A stretch of 40,818 bases of DNA from Helicobacter trogontum (GTDB lineage: Bacteria > Campylobacterota > Campylobacteria > Campylobacterales > Helicobacteraceae): assembly GCF_000765905.2 (NCBI RefSeq), contig NZ_JRPL02000020.1, positions 1 through 40,818 on the forward strand, read 5' to 3'. Shown one piece after another: positions 1 through 9,227 of the stretch (positions are counted from its first letter, which is position 1; each line of letters begins with the position of its first letter). The translations under genes were made by a program, and so were the position numbers. The notes beneath the pieces were generated by a model. It was not told the origin of the DNA and did no database searches. It saw nothing but the letters and a program-made list of their open reading frames with translations.

Positions 1-2
1 GG

Positions 3-101
3 CTAAAAGTAGCCTATATCCCAAAAGAGGCAAACGATACAAGCAAGGCAATCTATGGTGTAATACACGAAAGCCAAGTAAGTTTTGATTGTGAGGAGTG
101 A
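3..101 (+). CDS. C-terminal end of a protein cut by the window edge
   Basis: The third forward frame is open from the first complete codon to TGA at 99-101 and encodes about 32 residues ending in SFDCEE. The composition (KVAYIPKEAND, AIYGVIHES) looks like an ordinary soluble protein, and a hairpin that can act as a terminator follows about 200 bases later. I do not recognise the family from so short a tail. The other two forward frames close early or read less naturally. Confidence 0.45.
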   Translation, partial: LKVAYIPKEANDTSKAIYGVIHESQVSFDCEE

Positions 102-303
102 TGAGCTGTTCTTTGCTAAGTGAGCATAAACTATGATTTGAGATCTAGTGCAAATATTCTTGCAATCCAAAGAGATTCCGATTCAATCTGTAGTTTTGAT
201 AAAGCCAAATACACTGCACAAGAATCTAAACTACAACGGATATTGATATGTGATTGCTAATCATCTTTGCAATGGGGTGTAAGGTAAAATTAACTTAATT
301 TAG

Positions 304-345
304 ATTGCATGAGGATGAATAAATTCTCATGCAATTTTGGATTTT
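304..345 (+). terminator. Rho-independent terminator hairpin
   Basis: A perfect 10-base stem, ATTGCATGAG pairing with CTCATGCAAT, has a 12-base loop and is followed by a T-rich run (TTTTGGATTTT). It lies between the gene ending at 101 on the plus strand and the regulator ending at 435 on the minus strand, where two converging transcripts need to stop. The T-run favours the plus direction. Confidence 0.6.
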
Positions 346-434
346 GTGATATATAAGGTTATCCATCTTTTAAACGTGTGTTAGATGTTTTGCCTAAGTA
401 TAAAAGTATAAGCAATGTATAAAAGTATAAATAA

Positions 435-1013
435 CTACAGCAACATAATCTTGCCCTTATGCGTAGTAAGTATACCTTGCATTTTTAAGGTTTTAAGTGT
501 GCGTGATAAAGATTCTGGTGCGATATTTAGGGCTTGTGCAATGTGGCGTTGCGTGAGTGTGTGTAAGTTATCTTTGTTGTGTGAAAGATAGCTTAGAACT
601 CTTTCTTGTAAGTTCTGATTTTGGAGAGCAATATGAGATTCTAAGATTTTTATTTTTTTGCACAATGAGGTAATAAAGAGAAGGCAAATTTCACTTTTAT
701 TTAGGCATTGTGTATGAAAGTTTTCATGACTTATAGCTATGATCTCGCATGTTGAGGCGCATTCTGCATTGGCTGGATATGGGCTTTGCATAAAAAAAGG
801 CATTTCAGCAATAAACTGCGGACCTGATAGTGTATGAAGTGTGTGTTGTTCACTTGAAACATGTTCTTTTGTCTTATAAAGACGCACTTTGCCGCTAATA
901 AGTAGAAATAAATGTGTAGGCATACTGCCCTCAAAAAATAAAATCTCATTGCGTTGAAATGTGCGTTTATTGCCAATTTTCTCCATAATATTAAAAAGTT
1001 CCTGCACGGACAA
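435..1013 (-). CDS. Crp/Fnr-family transcriptional regulator, NssR-like
   Basis: The 192-residue protein has a cyclic-nucleotide-binding-type sensor fold in its first 120 residues (LFLLISGKVRLYK, then FIAEMPFF) and a winged helix-turn-helix near residues 152-181 (LTQRHIAQALNIAPESLSRT). There is no N-terminal cysteine cluster like that of oxygen-sensing Fnr. It is divergent from a membrane protein and a truncated haemoglobin. This recalls Campylobacter NssR, which activates the haemoglobins Cgb and Ctb under nitrosative stress. A dyad resembling an Fnr/NssR site lies between the divergent genes. The family call is firm; the NO-sensing role is inferred from context. Confidence 0.85.
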   Translation of the reverse strand: MSVQELFNIMEKIGNKRTFQRNEILFFEGSMPTHLFLLISGKVRLYKTKEHVSSEQHTLHTLSGPQFIAEMPFFMQSPYPANAECASTCEIIAISHENFHTQCLNKSEICLLFITSLCKKIKILESHIALQNQNLQERVLSYLSHNKDNLHTLTQRHIAQALNIAPESLSRTLKTLKMQGILTTHKGKIMLL

Positions 1014-1034
1014 TCCTTTAAAAAATACAGAATA

Positions 1035-1048
1035 TTAACACACATCAA
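1035..1048. promoter_or_regulatory. Candidate Crp/Fnr-type operator
   Basis: The sequence TTAACACACATCAA sits in the divergent intergenic region. The left half matches the NssR half-site TTAAC exactly and the right half matches the Fnr half-site ATCAA exactly, with the expected four-base spacer. It therefore fits 8 of 10 positions of either TTAAC-N4-GTTAA or TTGAT-N4-ATCAA. It is 21 bases from the regulator start and about 100 from the membrane-protein start, so it could serve both directions. Binding is unproven. Confidence 0.45.
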
Positions 1049-1148
1049 CCCTTTATTTTCTCACTTTTCTTAGAATTCTTTCAGTGATGTTGGCAATATG
1101 CTACAAATTAGCCTTTTGCCAAAGACTTTAATTAAGAAAGGAGCGAAA

Positions 1149-1586
1149 ATGGATGCGATCTATCCATACATGCTTACTCTGCATTTGCTTTGTGCGATTA
1201 TATTTCTAGGTTTCATTTTCACTGATGTTGTGCTGCTTAGCCCATTACGAAAACTACTTGGTGATGAGATGGCTGATAAAATCTTTAATATTATCTCAAG
1301 TAGAGGGATAAAAATCATGCCTTTTTGTTTGCTTTTGCTTGTGCTTAGTGGCGGAGCAATGATTAGTCGCTATGTTGGCGGGATGCAAGGATTTTTTGAT
1401 ACACCATTGCAGATATTACTCATGATAAAAGTAGCTCTTGCATTATGTATTGTGTGCATGGTGGTTATATCTCTATCATGCAAGTTCTTGGGATTAAAAA
1501 ATCCATTGGCAAAAAACATTCATAAAATAGCATTGATACTTGGGTTTTTTATCGTAGTGTTGGCGAAAATGGCATTTTATATGTAA
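1149..1586 (+). CDS. Small four-helix membrane protein (CopD/DUF2269-like)
   Basis: I chose the ATG at 1149 because it follows a good ribosome site (AAAGGAG at about 1138-1144); an upstream in-frame ATG at 1098 has none. The product is 145 residues with four hydrophobic segments. A histidine lies in the first helix (LTLHLLCAIIFLG), a pattern seen in CopD-like and other small haem- or copper-associated membrane proteins. It is 23 bases upstream of the truncated haemoglobin gene and almost certainly cotranscribed with it, so a link to haem or to NO/O2 chemistry at the membrane is plausible. The family assignment is tentative. Confidence 0.7.
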   Translation: MDAIYPYMLTLHLLCAIIFLGFIFTDVVLLSPLRKLLGDEMADKIFNIISSRGIKIMPFCLLLLVLSGGAMISRYVGGMQGFFDTPLQILLMIKVALALCIVCMVVISLSCKFLGLKNPLAKNIHKIALILGFFIVVLAKMAFYM

Positions 1587-1609
1587 AATCAATATAAAAA
1601 GGAGCAAAT

Positions 1610-2011
1610 ATGCAAGAAAAATTTAATATGATAAATGAAGATTCCATCCTTAAACTCATGGATACTTTTTACAATAAGGTACGTTCTGATAAACGTGGAT
1701 TAGGTGATGTGTTTAATGCAAAAATTGGTACTGATGAAGAATCTTGGCAGAAACATAAGGCAAAAATTGCGACATTCTGGCAAGGTATGCTTTTAGGTAC
1801 TGGTGATTATAGTGGGCATCCTTTAAAAGCTCATCTTGATTTACCTCCATTTCCAAGAGAGCTTTTTGCCGTATGGCTTGAACTCTTCAAACAGAGTTTA
1901 GAATCTGTGTATGCACAAGAAGAGCATGTTGCTATGATTATGGAGCGTGCCGAGATGATTGCTAAGAGGTTTATGTTTATGCTTTATGAAAGCGGATATA
2001 ATCGAGCATGA
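1610..2011 (+). CDS. ctb: Group III truncated haemoglobin (Ctb-like)
   Basis: This 133-residue globin has the hallmarks of group III truncated haemoglobins: Tyr21 (B10), His49 (E7), the FWQGMLLGTGDYSGHP segment, proximal His75 (F8) in KAHLDLPPF, and Trp89 (G8). Campylobacter Ctb binds O2 and NO tightly and is induced by nitrosative stress. The start follows AAAAAGGAG. It is the second gene of a two-gene unit with the small membrane protein, divergent from the Crp/Fnr regulator. The globin class is confident; the physiological role is inferred from the homologous Campylobacter arrangement. Confidence 0.92.
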   Translation: MQEKFNMINEDSILKLMDTFYNKVRSDKRGLGDVFNAKIGTDEESWQKHKAKIATFWQGMLLGTGDYSGHPLKAHLDLPPFPRELFAVWLELFKQSLESVYAQEEHVAMIMERAEMIAKRFMFMLYESGYNRA

Positions 2012-2665
2012 TATTAGGATAACAGCAATAATACAAAAGGCAATCATAGAATTCTATCATATCGATGCTTACATCTTGTTGATTTGCAGTTCTCACTTTT
2101 ATGTGAGTGTCAATAGAGCTTTGGCTTTTGAGATAGAGGCAAGAGAATTGTTAAAGCTTGTTTTGAGTTGCTATCGTTCTTATAATTTGCTTATTGCTAT
2201 TGTATGTTGCTTAGACTTGTCTATTAAAGTTATCTAGAATCTTTTTGATGTGATTTGAAAGTCCATGCTATCATGGTATTATCCCCCCTCCACATTTTGT
2301 TCAATTAGAATGTATTTTGTAATAAAAAATACTAACCACATAAAAGCATAAATATCAAAAAGTGTGATAGGATCTCATTATCTATGATTATCACTTAAGA
2401 GAGATTGCATTAAATAAAAACAAGTGTAATAAGAATATATGAAATTTTGATGTTTAGGTGTTGTTTTGCATTTAATTGTTTTTGGAATTTAATAATGCTT
2501 TGGTTATTAATCCTCTGAAATGTGACTAGTAGATTCTTGCTCATCATGATAATATATTTATTGCAAATCACCAACAACGCTTATTTCTTATTAGTTTTAA
2601 TTTAGAACTCCCTATATATAGATATTCAAAAGACAGCAGCCATGTTTGAAATAACTCAAACTATA
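2012..2665. other. Intergenic stretch without a supported gene
   Basis: These 654 bases separate the convergent haemoglobin and nhaA genes. An open frame of 92 codons begins inside the haemoglobin gene and runs to 2237, but it has no ribosome site and unnatural composition, so I do not call it. A run of six C at about 2283 is too short to be a convincing phase-variable tract. I see no RNA gene. Confidence 0.5.
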
Positions 2666-4177
2666 TCAATCTTCTATGCGAATATCTTTATCCTCAGAAT
2701 CTTTTGTATTGAGATAAAGGCTTACCATACCAACAATAGCAGCAATAGTAGAGGCAATTAACACAGAGATTTTTGCTAAGTCTATATTCATACTTGTTGT
2801 GTAGGCAAGATTTACCACAAATATAGACATGGTAAAGCCTATACCTGCTAATATACCAACAGAGAAAATTTGCATATTGGTTAAACCATTTGGTCGTTTT
2901 GCAAGATGAAGTTTTTCGCTTAACCATGTAAAACCAAGTATACCAAGAGGCTTACCAAGCACTAAGCCAAGAATAATTCCCCAAAAGATTCCATCAATAC
3001 TAAAATCAAGATTAGAATCAATAGAAACCCCAGCATTTGCAAATGCGAATAAAGGCACTATAAAATACGCATTTAAAGGTTGCAAAATGTATTCAATACG
3101 CACAAGTGGATTTTGTGCGTATTTTGAATATCTAGCTATTGTGTCTAGTATCTCTACCCTTTCGTGCTCCTTGTGCATATCAACTTCTCTTTCCATATCA
3201 CTTTTTGAACTCATAAATTTTTTAACATTTTGATATGAACCTACAAAGAAGTCCTTAAAGCCATGCATAATTGCACTAAACCTGTTTGTTTCCTCTGTGT
3301 AGCTTGGCTTAAAGGTGGCAAAATCAGCTCTTGTTTTAAAATACAACTTATTATAAGCTTCCTTTAATCCAAGATAGCTGTGCTGTGATATTTGAGATTT
3401 TCCTGGTATTGTAAAAGCAAATAATACTGCACCAACAGTGGCGTGTACACCGCTTAAGAAAAAGCATATCCAAAGCAAAAGACCTACTGCAAAATAAAGT
3501 GATAAATATTTAATATCCAGATAATTAAAAGTAACAAGTATGGCAAGTAATACTATGGCAATGTAGATATAGAAGCACTCAATTTGATCAGTATAAAAGA
3601 TTGCAATAACACTAATTGCACCCAAATCATCAGCCACTGCCAATGTTACAAGAAAGATTTTGATCACACTTGGTATTCTTTTGCCAAGTAATAATATAAC
3701 TCCTAAGGCAAAAGCAGTATCTGTGCTCATTGCAACGCCAAAACCATTTGCACTGGGTGTGCCTACATTAAAAAATATGTATATCATGCTTGGTAATACT
3801 AAGCCGCCTATAGCACCAAATACAGAAAAGCTTACTGCACGAAAACCAGCCAATTCCCCATAAAGCACTTCTCGTTTCATTTCTAATCCTACCATAAGGA
3901 AGAAGAAAGACATTAATACATCATTGATAAAATGCAAAATACTGATATGTATAACCCTTGTCCCACCTATATGAAAATCCAAATACATACCAAAAAATTC
4001 ATTATAAAAGATTCCAAAATTTGTATTTGCAATAATCATTGCTATTACGATGCAGAAAAAGAGTAAAACACCGCCAAATGATTCGTGTGTAATAAAGTTT
4101 TTTAATGTGTTGCTTGCATGATTGATTTCATCTTGTTGATGGTTTTGTGTGTGCACATACCTGTGTTCTGACCTCAT
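2666..4177 (-). CDS. nhaA: Na+/H+ antiporter NhaA
   Basis: The 503-residue membrane protein exchanges cytoplasmic Na+ for external protons and supports pH and salt homeostasis. It has the NhaA signatures STDTAFALGV (residues 151-160) and the paired aspartates D183-D184 in VADDLGAIS, the ion-binding and transport site. About 90 hydrophilic residues (roughly 260-350, with EREVDMHKEHERVE) are inserted between helices, making it about 115 residues longer than the E. coli enzyme. The ATG at 4177 follows AAGGT. It starts 32 bases after addA and is probably cotranscribed with it. Confidence 0.95.
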   Translation of the reverse strand: MRSEHRYVHTQNHQQDEINHASNTLKNFITHESFGGVLLFFCIVIAMIIANTNFGIFYNEFFGMYLDFHIGGTRVIHISILHFINDVLMSFFFLMVGLEMKREVLYGELAGFRAVSFSVFGAIGGLVLPSMIYIFFNVGTPSANGFGVAMSTDTAFALGVILLLGKRIPSVIKIFLVTLAVADDLGAISVIAIFYTDQIECFYIYIAIVLLAILVTFNYLDIKYLSLYFAVGLLLWICFFLSGVHATVGAVLFAFTIPGKSQISQHSYLGLKEAYNKLYFKTRADFATFKPSYTEETNRFSAIMHGFKDFFVGSYQNVKKFMSSKSDMEREVDMHKEHERVEILDTIARYSKYAQNPLVRIEYILQPLNAYFIVPLFAFANAGVSIDSNLDFSIDGIFWGIILGLVLGKPLGILGFTWLSEKLHLAKRPNGLTNMQIFSVGILAGIGFTMSIFVVNLAYTTSMNIDLAKISVLIASTIAAIVGMVSLYLNTKDSEDKDIRIED

Positions 4178-4209
4178 AGTTTTACCTTAAAATTTTATAA
4201 CAAAAGATT

Positions 4210-7200
4210 CTATGATATTTTATAATGTATTTCTTTTACCGCAATATTGTTTTGCAAATAGACTAAATAGCCTTTTATTTGAGATTTCTTTTGCAAGATG
4301 GAAGCAATAGATTCCATGTAGGATTGCAATTGTTTTGTGTGCTCTTGCAATAATGCTTCGCTAACTTTTTGACTACTTTTAAATTCTATAATAAACAATT
4401 CATCCTCATGCTGTATAAGCGCATCCAATCTTTTTATGTTATTTTCTTGCAAAAAAGACAACTCGCATTTTATCGCATTTTTATTTATAGATAGTAATCT
4501 CTCGAGTGCGGAATGGAATATATTTTTTGCTCTTTGTAAAATTTCTACAATAGTCTTTTCATCTAAATAGAATCCATATAAAAAACGCAACATTGCGTAA
4601 GGATTTTTAATGCCATACCCCAGCATAAGTTCAAGGGAGTAATGCAAACTTAATCCAAGAATTTGTTTGTGTTGCATAGAAATGTTGTCATGATAGAGAG
4701 ATTCTCTTTTTTCTTGCAAAAATTCTTCTTGTCTTGTAGCTTTAGTCTGAAGTGTGCTAATAATTGTTGGGTGATTTTGTGTTTGTATGATATTTGCGGG
4801 TGATATTATTTCTTTACCATAATTTTCTCCATCTTTGAGATGTAAGTTTTGTGCGATGGAGCTTTGTGCATGTGTGAAGATATAAAGTCCGCTTTTAGCA
4901 CGAGTGCAAGCTACATAAAGGTTGTTGTATTCTTGCTGTAGGTTTTCGTGTGACTTTTTATTGATAAGATCTTGCAATGTAGTGTCTTGATATATCTTTG
5001 TTGCCTTTGTAGTGGTGTCAATACGTATAGATTCTAAGAAAATGTCATTATAACTATAAAGGATTTTTTCATCGCCACTTTGTTTTTGTGGATCATAATC
5101 TAAATATATCACATATTCAAATCCAAGTCCTTTAGATCCATGCACACTCATCGCATGAATAGCCTCTTCTTGCATAATCACAGATTCTTTATTTTCTATA
5201 AATTCAAATAAAGAATCAATTGTTTTTATATCAATATTTTCACTTGCAATTTCAAGCAGTTTCATGCAATCTTCATTATAAAAACCCAAGGATTCTATAA
5301 CGCTTTTTATAGATCTTGCAAGTGAATATTGGTGAGATGTTGTTTGTGGAATAGCAATATATTGATTATCAAAATAGCTTTTTCCTAGCAATTTATTTAA
5401 TTTCTTTTGTGCAAATTTATGATTATTTCTTACTTTCTTTAGTTTTTCTTGTAGTATTTGGCGTAATGATTGTATTTCATCAGATTCTATGGGACTTGTA
5501 TTTGTATCACTCATAGCTACAGAATCTTCTAAAGCTTTTAGTTTGCACTCTAAAAGTTTTATTTCATCTCTATATGCTTGTGTTTTAAATGCATAAAATA
5601 TTGCTTGTATGCTTGGTTGGTGTATAAGCTTTCCGCTTTTATCAAGGTTTAGTTGTATTGCATGATTATGTTCTTTAAGAAAGAGGGCAAATTCATGTAA
5701 TGTCTCTCTTTTTCTAGCTAGAATTGCAATTTCTTTTTTTGGAATATAAGATTCTACAAGTTGGTTAATTTGAATAAGTGCGTCGTTAAATATTGCCAAC
5801 TTATTCACATCTTTTTGTTCTTTTTCATCATGATTATATAATCTTACCTGTACTATACCGCTTACATCTTGTGAGTGTTGGCTATAGAGTTGTTGTATAT
5901 ACTCTTCTTTATAGAGATTTGCAAATTTGTCATTTACAAAATCAATAATTGCTTTTTTACTTCGATAGTTATAAGATAGACTTTGTTGTTCTATGGAATC
6001 TAGTTGTTTTGTTTTTTCAAATACAGCGATGTTTGCACCACGAAAAGCATATAAACTTTGTTTAGAATCTCCTACGAAAAATAAACTTTTGGAATCTTTT
6101 GTCCCACTTCCTGCAAGTATTTCATTAAAAAGCGGTTCAAAGATTCTATATTGCATTATGCTTGTATCTTGGTATTCATCAAAGAGTATATGGCTAATGC
6201 AAGAATCTAACCTAAAAAAGAAATAATCACTTTGAAAAACTCCTTCTGTCATTAATGTATCAGTTGCAATAGCAAAAACCTTGTGTGCAACAGACTGGAA
6301 GCTTAAGACATTATGTTTTGTTTCTATTTCATGTATAGCTTGCACATATAATTCCATAAGCATGTATAAATGCGATAATAAAACACTTTCAATACACATT
6401 ATATATAAGATTCCAAGATTTTGAATCTGTTCACATTTTTGTGCAATTTCTTGTTCCATAGCTTCATCTAACTTTAAATCCTGCTTAACATGAGTATGCT
6501 TCTTTTCAACAATGAGTTTAAGTTGTAGTATATCCCTTGCATTACTATTTTCTAATTTTTGACATATTGCTTTTGTGCGAGGTTTTACTTCTCCATTTGG
6601 TGCAATATTTTGTAGAAAATCGCTTAATTCTTTAGCACTCCCTTCAATTGCTTTTGCAAGATATGTAGGGTTTAGCAGTGCTGTATTTTTTGTAGTTTTT
6701 TCAGTTTTATGGTTATAATTGTCTAGTTGTATGTCTATATTTGTAAGATGAGTTTGATTATTATCTATTAAATTATCCTCTTGACTTTGAATATGATAAG
6801 AATTACTTGAAAATGCCCCCAAAGCCTCCTTATCTATGTTACACATAGAATCTAGATTATTTGTATTAAAAACCTCATAATCATTAGATAGATTGATTTC
6901 TACACACTCATCAATATAAGCATGAATATATGGCGGTAAAGCTGCAAGATTAAGCCTCTTAAATTCCCTTATCTTTTGCGATGTATAACGTGGGTGCATA
7001 GCATATATAAAACTTTGTTTTGTTGCAAACTCAATAGATTTATCATAAAGAGTTGCAAGGAGTTGTTTGAGCGTAAGTGTTGTGCCATAATTCACACTCA
7101 TGTCTATATGAATATTTAAGTCGTTTGTTAGAGAAAGGAGGATTTTGTGTAAATGTGGATTTTTATAAACTTTTTCTAAAAAGCAGTCAAAAATCTCATT

Positions 7201-7671
7201 ATCTAGCCCTTTTTCTTGCATATCAAAATCTCTTCTTATTCCAATAAAGAAAGCGAATTTACGTAGCATTTGGGTGTAAAAAGAGTCGATTGTGCTAATT
7301 TTTTTATCAGCTTGTAAAAAATGCTTATAGACTATTGTTGTTTGTGTATGTATATGCTCTCTTGTAATATTGTAATCACATAATGCTTGTATGATGTCAT
7401 CACGTTGCTTGAGAATCTTAGAATAGTTTTCACCATAAATTTCTTTTGCTTCTTGATTTTTAGAATCTTGTGTAATATAGAGTAAAAAAAGATTTTGTGT
7501 GATACGCTCTTTCATTTCATTTGCAGCTTTTTTTGTAAAGGTGAGCGTTAAAATCTCATTGGCTTGCACACCCTGAAAAAGCAAAGCGATATAACGCACA
7601 CAGAGAGCAAAAGTTTTGCCGCTTCCAGCAGAGGCATTCAAGAAGATATGATTTGTGTTGGATTGCTGCAT
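4210..7671 (-). CDS. addA: AddA helicase-nuclease (RecB-like)
   Basis: At 1153 residues this is the helicase-nuclease subunit of the AddAB double-strand-break repair complex. The Walker A motif ASAGSGKT is at residues 13-20, followed by the superfamily 1 helicase motifs including LTLTFTKKAANEM and the Walker B segment ILFDEYQDTS. MSVHGSKGLGFEYVIYLD is motif V/VI-like. The C-terminal PD-(D/E)XK nuclease is seen in DALIQHEDELFIIEFKSS and QLQSYM. An Asn/Asp/Thr-rich low-complexity stretch is inserted at about residues 275-350. The partner addB is not in the window. AddA confers survival of DNA damage and stomach colonisation in H. pylori. Confidence 0.92.
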   Translation of the reverse strand: MQQSNTNHIFLNASAGSGKTFALCVRYIALLFQGVQANEILTLTFTKKAANEMKERITQNLFLLYITQDSKNQEAKEIYGENYSKILKQRDDIIQALCDYNITREHIHTQTTIVYKHFLQADKKISTIDSFYTQMLRKFAFFIGIRRDFDMQEKGLDNEIFDCFLEKVYKNPHLHKILLSLTNDLNIHIDMSVNYGTTLTLKQLLATLYDKSIEFATKQSFIYAMHPRYTSQKIREFKRLNLAALPPYIHAYIDECVEINLSNDYEVFNTNNLDSMCNIDKEALGAFSSNSYHIQSQEDNLIDNNQTHLTNIDIQLDNYNHKTEKTTKNTALLNPTYLAKAIEGSAKELSDFLQNIAPNGEVKPRTKAICQKLENSNARDILQLKLIVEKKHTHVKQDLKLDEAMEQEIAQKCEQIQNLGILYIMCIESVLLSHLYMLMELYVQAIHEIETKHNVLSFQSVAHKVFAIATDTLMTEGVFQSDYFFFRLDSCISHILFDEYQDTSIMQYRIFEPLFNEILAGSGTKDSKSLFFVGDSKQSLYAFRGANIAVFEKTKQLDSIEQQSLSYNYRSKKAIIDFVNDKFANLYKEEYIQQLYSQHSQDVSGIVQVRLYNHDEKEQKDVNKLAIFNDALIQINQLVESYIPKKEIAILARKRETLHEFALFLKEHNHAIQLNLDKSGKLIHQPSIQAIFYAFKTQAYRDEIKLLECKLKALEDSVAMSDTNTSPIESDEIQSLRQILQEKLKKVRNNHKFAQKKLNKLLGKSYFDNQYIAIPQTTSHQYSLARSIKSVIESLGFYNEDCMKLLEIASENIDIKTIDSLFEFIENKESVIMQEEAIHAMSVHGSKGLGFEYVIYLDYDPQKQSGDEKILYSYNDIFLESIRIDTTTKATKIYQDTTLQDLINKKSHENLQQEYNNLYVACTRAKSGLYIFTHAQSSIAQNLHLKDGENYGKEIISPANIIQTQNHPTIISTLQTKATRQEEFLQEKRESLYHDNISMQHKQILGLSLHYSLELMLGYGIKNPYAMLRFLYGFYLDEKTIVEILQRAKNIFHSALERLLSINKNAIKCELSFLQENNIKRLDALIQHEDELFIIEFKSSQKVSEALLQEHTKQLQSYMESIASILQKKSQIKGYLVYLQNNIAVKEIHYKIS

Positions 7672-7837
7672 AAAAACCCTTTTTTGATTTGAATTCTATC
7701 AAAAATGCTAATAAAATTCAATTTTATATTAACTTTGGATTGGTTTTTGCTAGAATCTCTTTTATCGCTTTGCATGGATTTTAAGTCATTTTGTTTGATA
7801 TAGAATCTTTTTAATCTTTTAATTAAGTAGGTATGTA

Positions 7838-9079
7838 ATGAAAAAACTAAGTCTTGTAAGCTGTGCTTTATTTCCATTAATCCTTAATGCAGCAGCACCC
7901 AAACCTTATGAGCCAAATACGCAAAGCGTAGTTGATGCATTATGGAATAAGGCTTCACATGAACTCTCTGCTTCTATATTTTATCAACAATCTTTTGGTG
8001 ATGAGATTACATTTCTTGATGCGACTTTTCTAGGCTACTATTCTACTGCAAGATATAAAGGGTTAAAAGCTGCAGCGGGTATGTTACTTGCTGCACCAAT
8101 TTTAGATTTTAGTCATGGACATGGCGAAACTTATAACGATGTAAAACAAATATTTCTCCTTAATACAGCTTATGTAGATTATCTAGATCATAAGCTTGGT
8201 GTGCATGCAATAGCAGGAAGGTATAAGGCAAATTCAGAATGGAATGCCTATTATTCTCAAGGATTTCAAGTACATTATGATGCATTGCCTTATACAACGT
8301 TAGGTGTTCTTGCATCATATGGGAGTGCTATGGTAACAAACGAATATGTAACACCATTTCGCATGGATCTAAGTAGTTTTGGGACATATTTGTTAAGTGC
8401 TGATTTTGAGTTGCCAAAGCATATATCTTTGCAACCTTACCTTTATATAACAGGATTTTTTACTACCTTTGGCGTTAAGGCAACAATGGCTTATTACATT
8501 ACACATGATGTTAAAATGGAAACAAAAATGCATGTAGCAGGCTATAGTAAATATTATCCGCATCTTTTACCTACTAATGTCAATCATAAATTTGAGCTTG
8601 CTGCACATGCAGGTAGTCTAAATCAAGAAATGGCAGGGATAGCATGGCTTGAACAAAAGGTAAAATATCTTGATTTGTTGGAAGCAAAAGTAGGGCTTAT
8701 AGGCACTACTTTAAGCGGTGCAGAGTTGATTGATTATTATGGGCAACTCACGCCGTTTAAATATACTGTTGGTATGTTTTGGGGAGGAGCTATTACCACC
8801 TATGGGAGTATAGGGTTTCATTGGGATAATTTACTTGAAGTAAAAGCGAGTGTGCGTGGTAGCTTTCTGCCTACAGGAAGCGTTACAAGCTTTGAGATAA
8901 AGGGTGAAGGTGAATTTCCAATATGGCGACAAAGAAATCGTTATGGACAGCTTAAAACTTACATGAAAGGTAGAGTAGGACTAAATCTCACAGGTGTATA
9001 TAATAACACTCCAGCCATTAACTTCTATGGCGGAAATCAATACACACTTATACGTGGCTATTTTAGAATCTCAATTTAA
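7838..9079 (+). CDS. Outer membrane beta-barrel protein, Hof/OprD-like
   Basis: The 413-residue protein starts with a signal peptide (MKKLSLVSCALFPLILNAAA) and is otherwise made of alternating, aromatic-rich strands typical of a porin-like barrel. Motifs such as YNDVKQIFLLNTAYVDYLDHKLGVHAIAGRYK resemble the Helicobacter Hof outer membrane family, which is distantly related to OprD porins. It ends in FRISI rather than the usual terminal Phe. The substrate is unknown. It stands alone, divergent from addA. Confidence 0.75.
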   Translation: MKKLSLVSCALFPLILNAAAPKPYEPNTQSVVDALWNKASHELSASIFYQQSFGDEITFLDATFLGYYSTARYKGLKAAAGMLLAAPILDFSHGHGETYNDVKQIFLLNTAYVDYLDHKLGVHAIAGRYKANSEWNAYYSQGFQVHYDALPYTTLGVLASYGSAMVTNEYVTPFRMDLSSFGTYLLSADFELPKHISLQPYLYITGFFTTFGVKATMAYYITHDVKMETKMHVAGYSKYYPHLLPTNVNHKFELAAHAGSLNQEMAGIAWLEQKVKYLDLLEAKVGLIGTTLSGAELIDYYGQLTPFKYTVGMFWGGAITTYGSIGFHWDNLLEVKASVRGSFLPTGSVTSFEIKGEGEFPIWRQRNRYGQLKTYMKGRVGLNLTGVYNNTPAINFYGGNQYTLIRGYFRISI

Positions 9080-9227
9080 TCTTAATGTCAAAGTTTTATG
9101 TCTATTAAACAAGACATTTCTAACAAATCTTTTATACTTTTGCCTGTAAAATTTTATGCTATTATTGTATCCATGGTAGTTGTTTTACTAATATCAAATT
9201 TGCTTTAATGTCATACAAAGGAAAAAC

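Noticed and set aside
1959-2237. 92-codon frame starting inside the haemoglobin gene
   Set aside because: It has no ribosome site, overlaps a certain gene, and its composition is not protein-like.
2283-2288. Run of six C as a phase-variation tract
   Set aside because: Too short to slip at high rate and not within a gene or promoter that I can identify.
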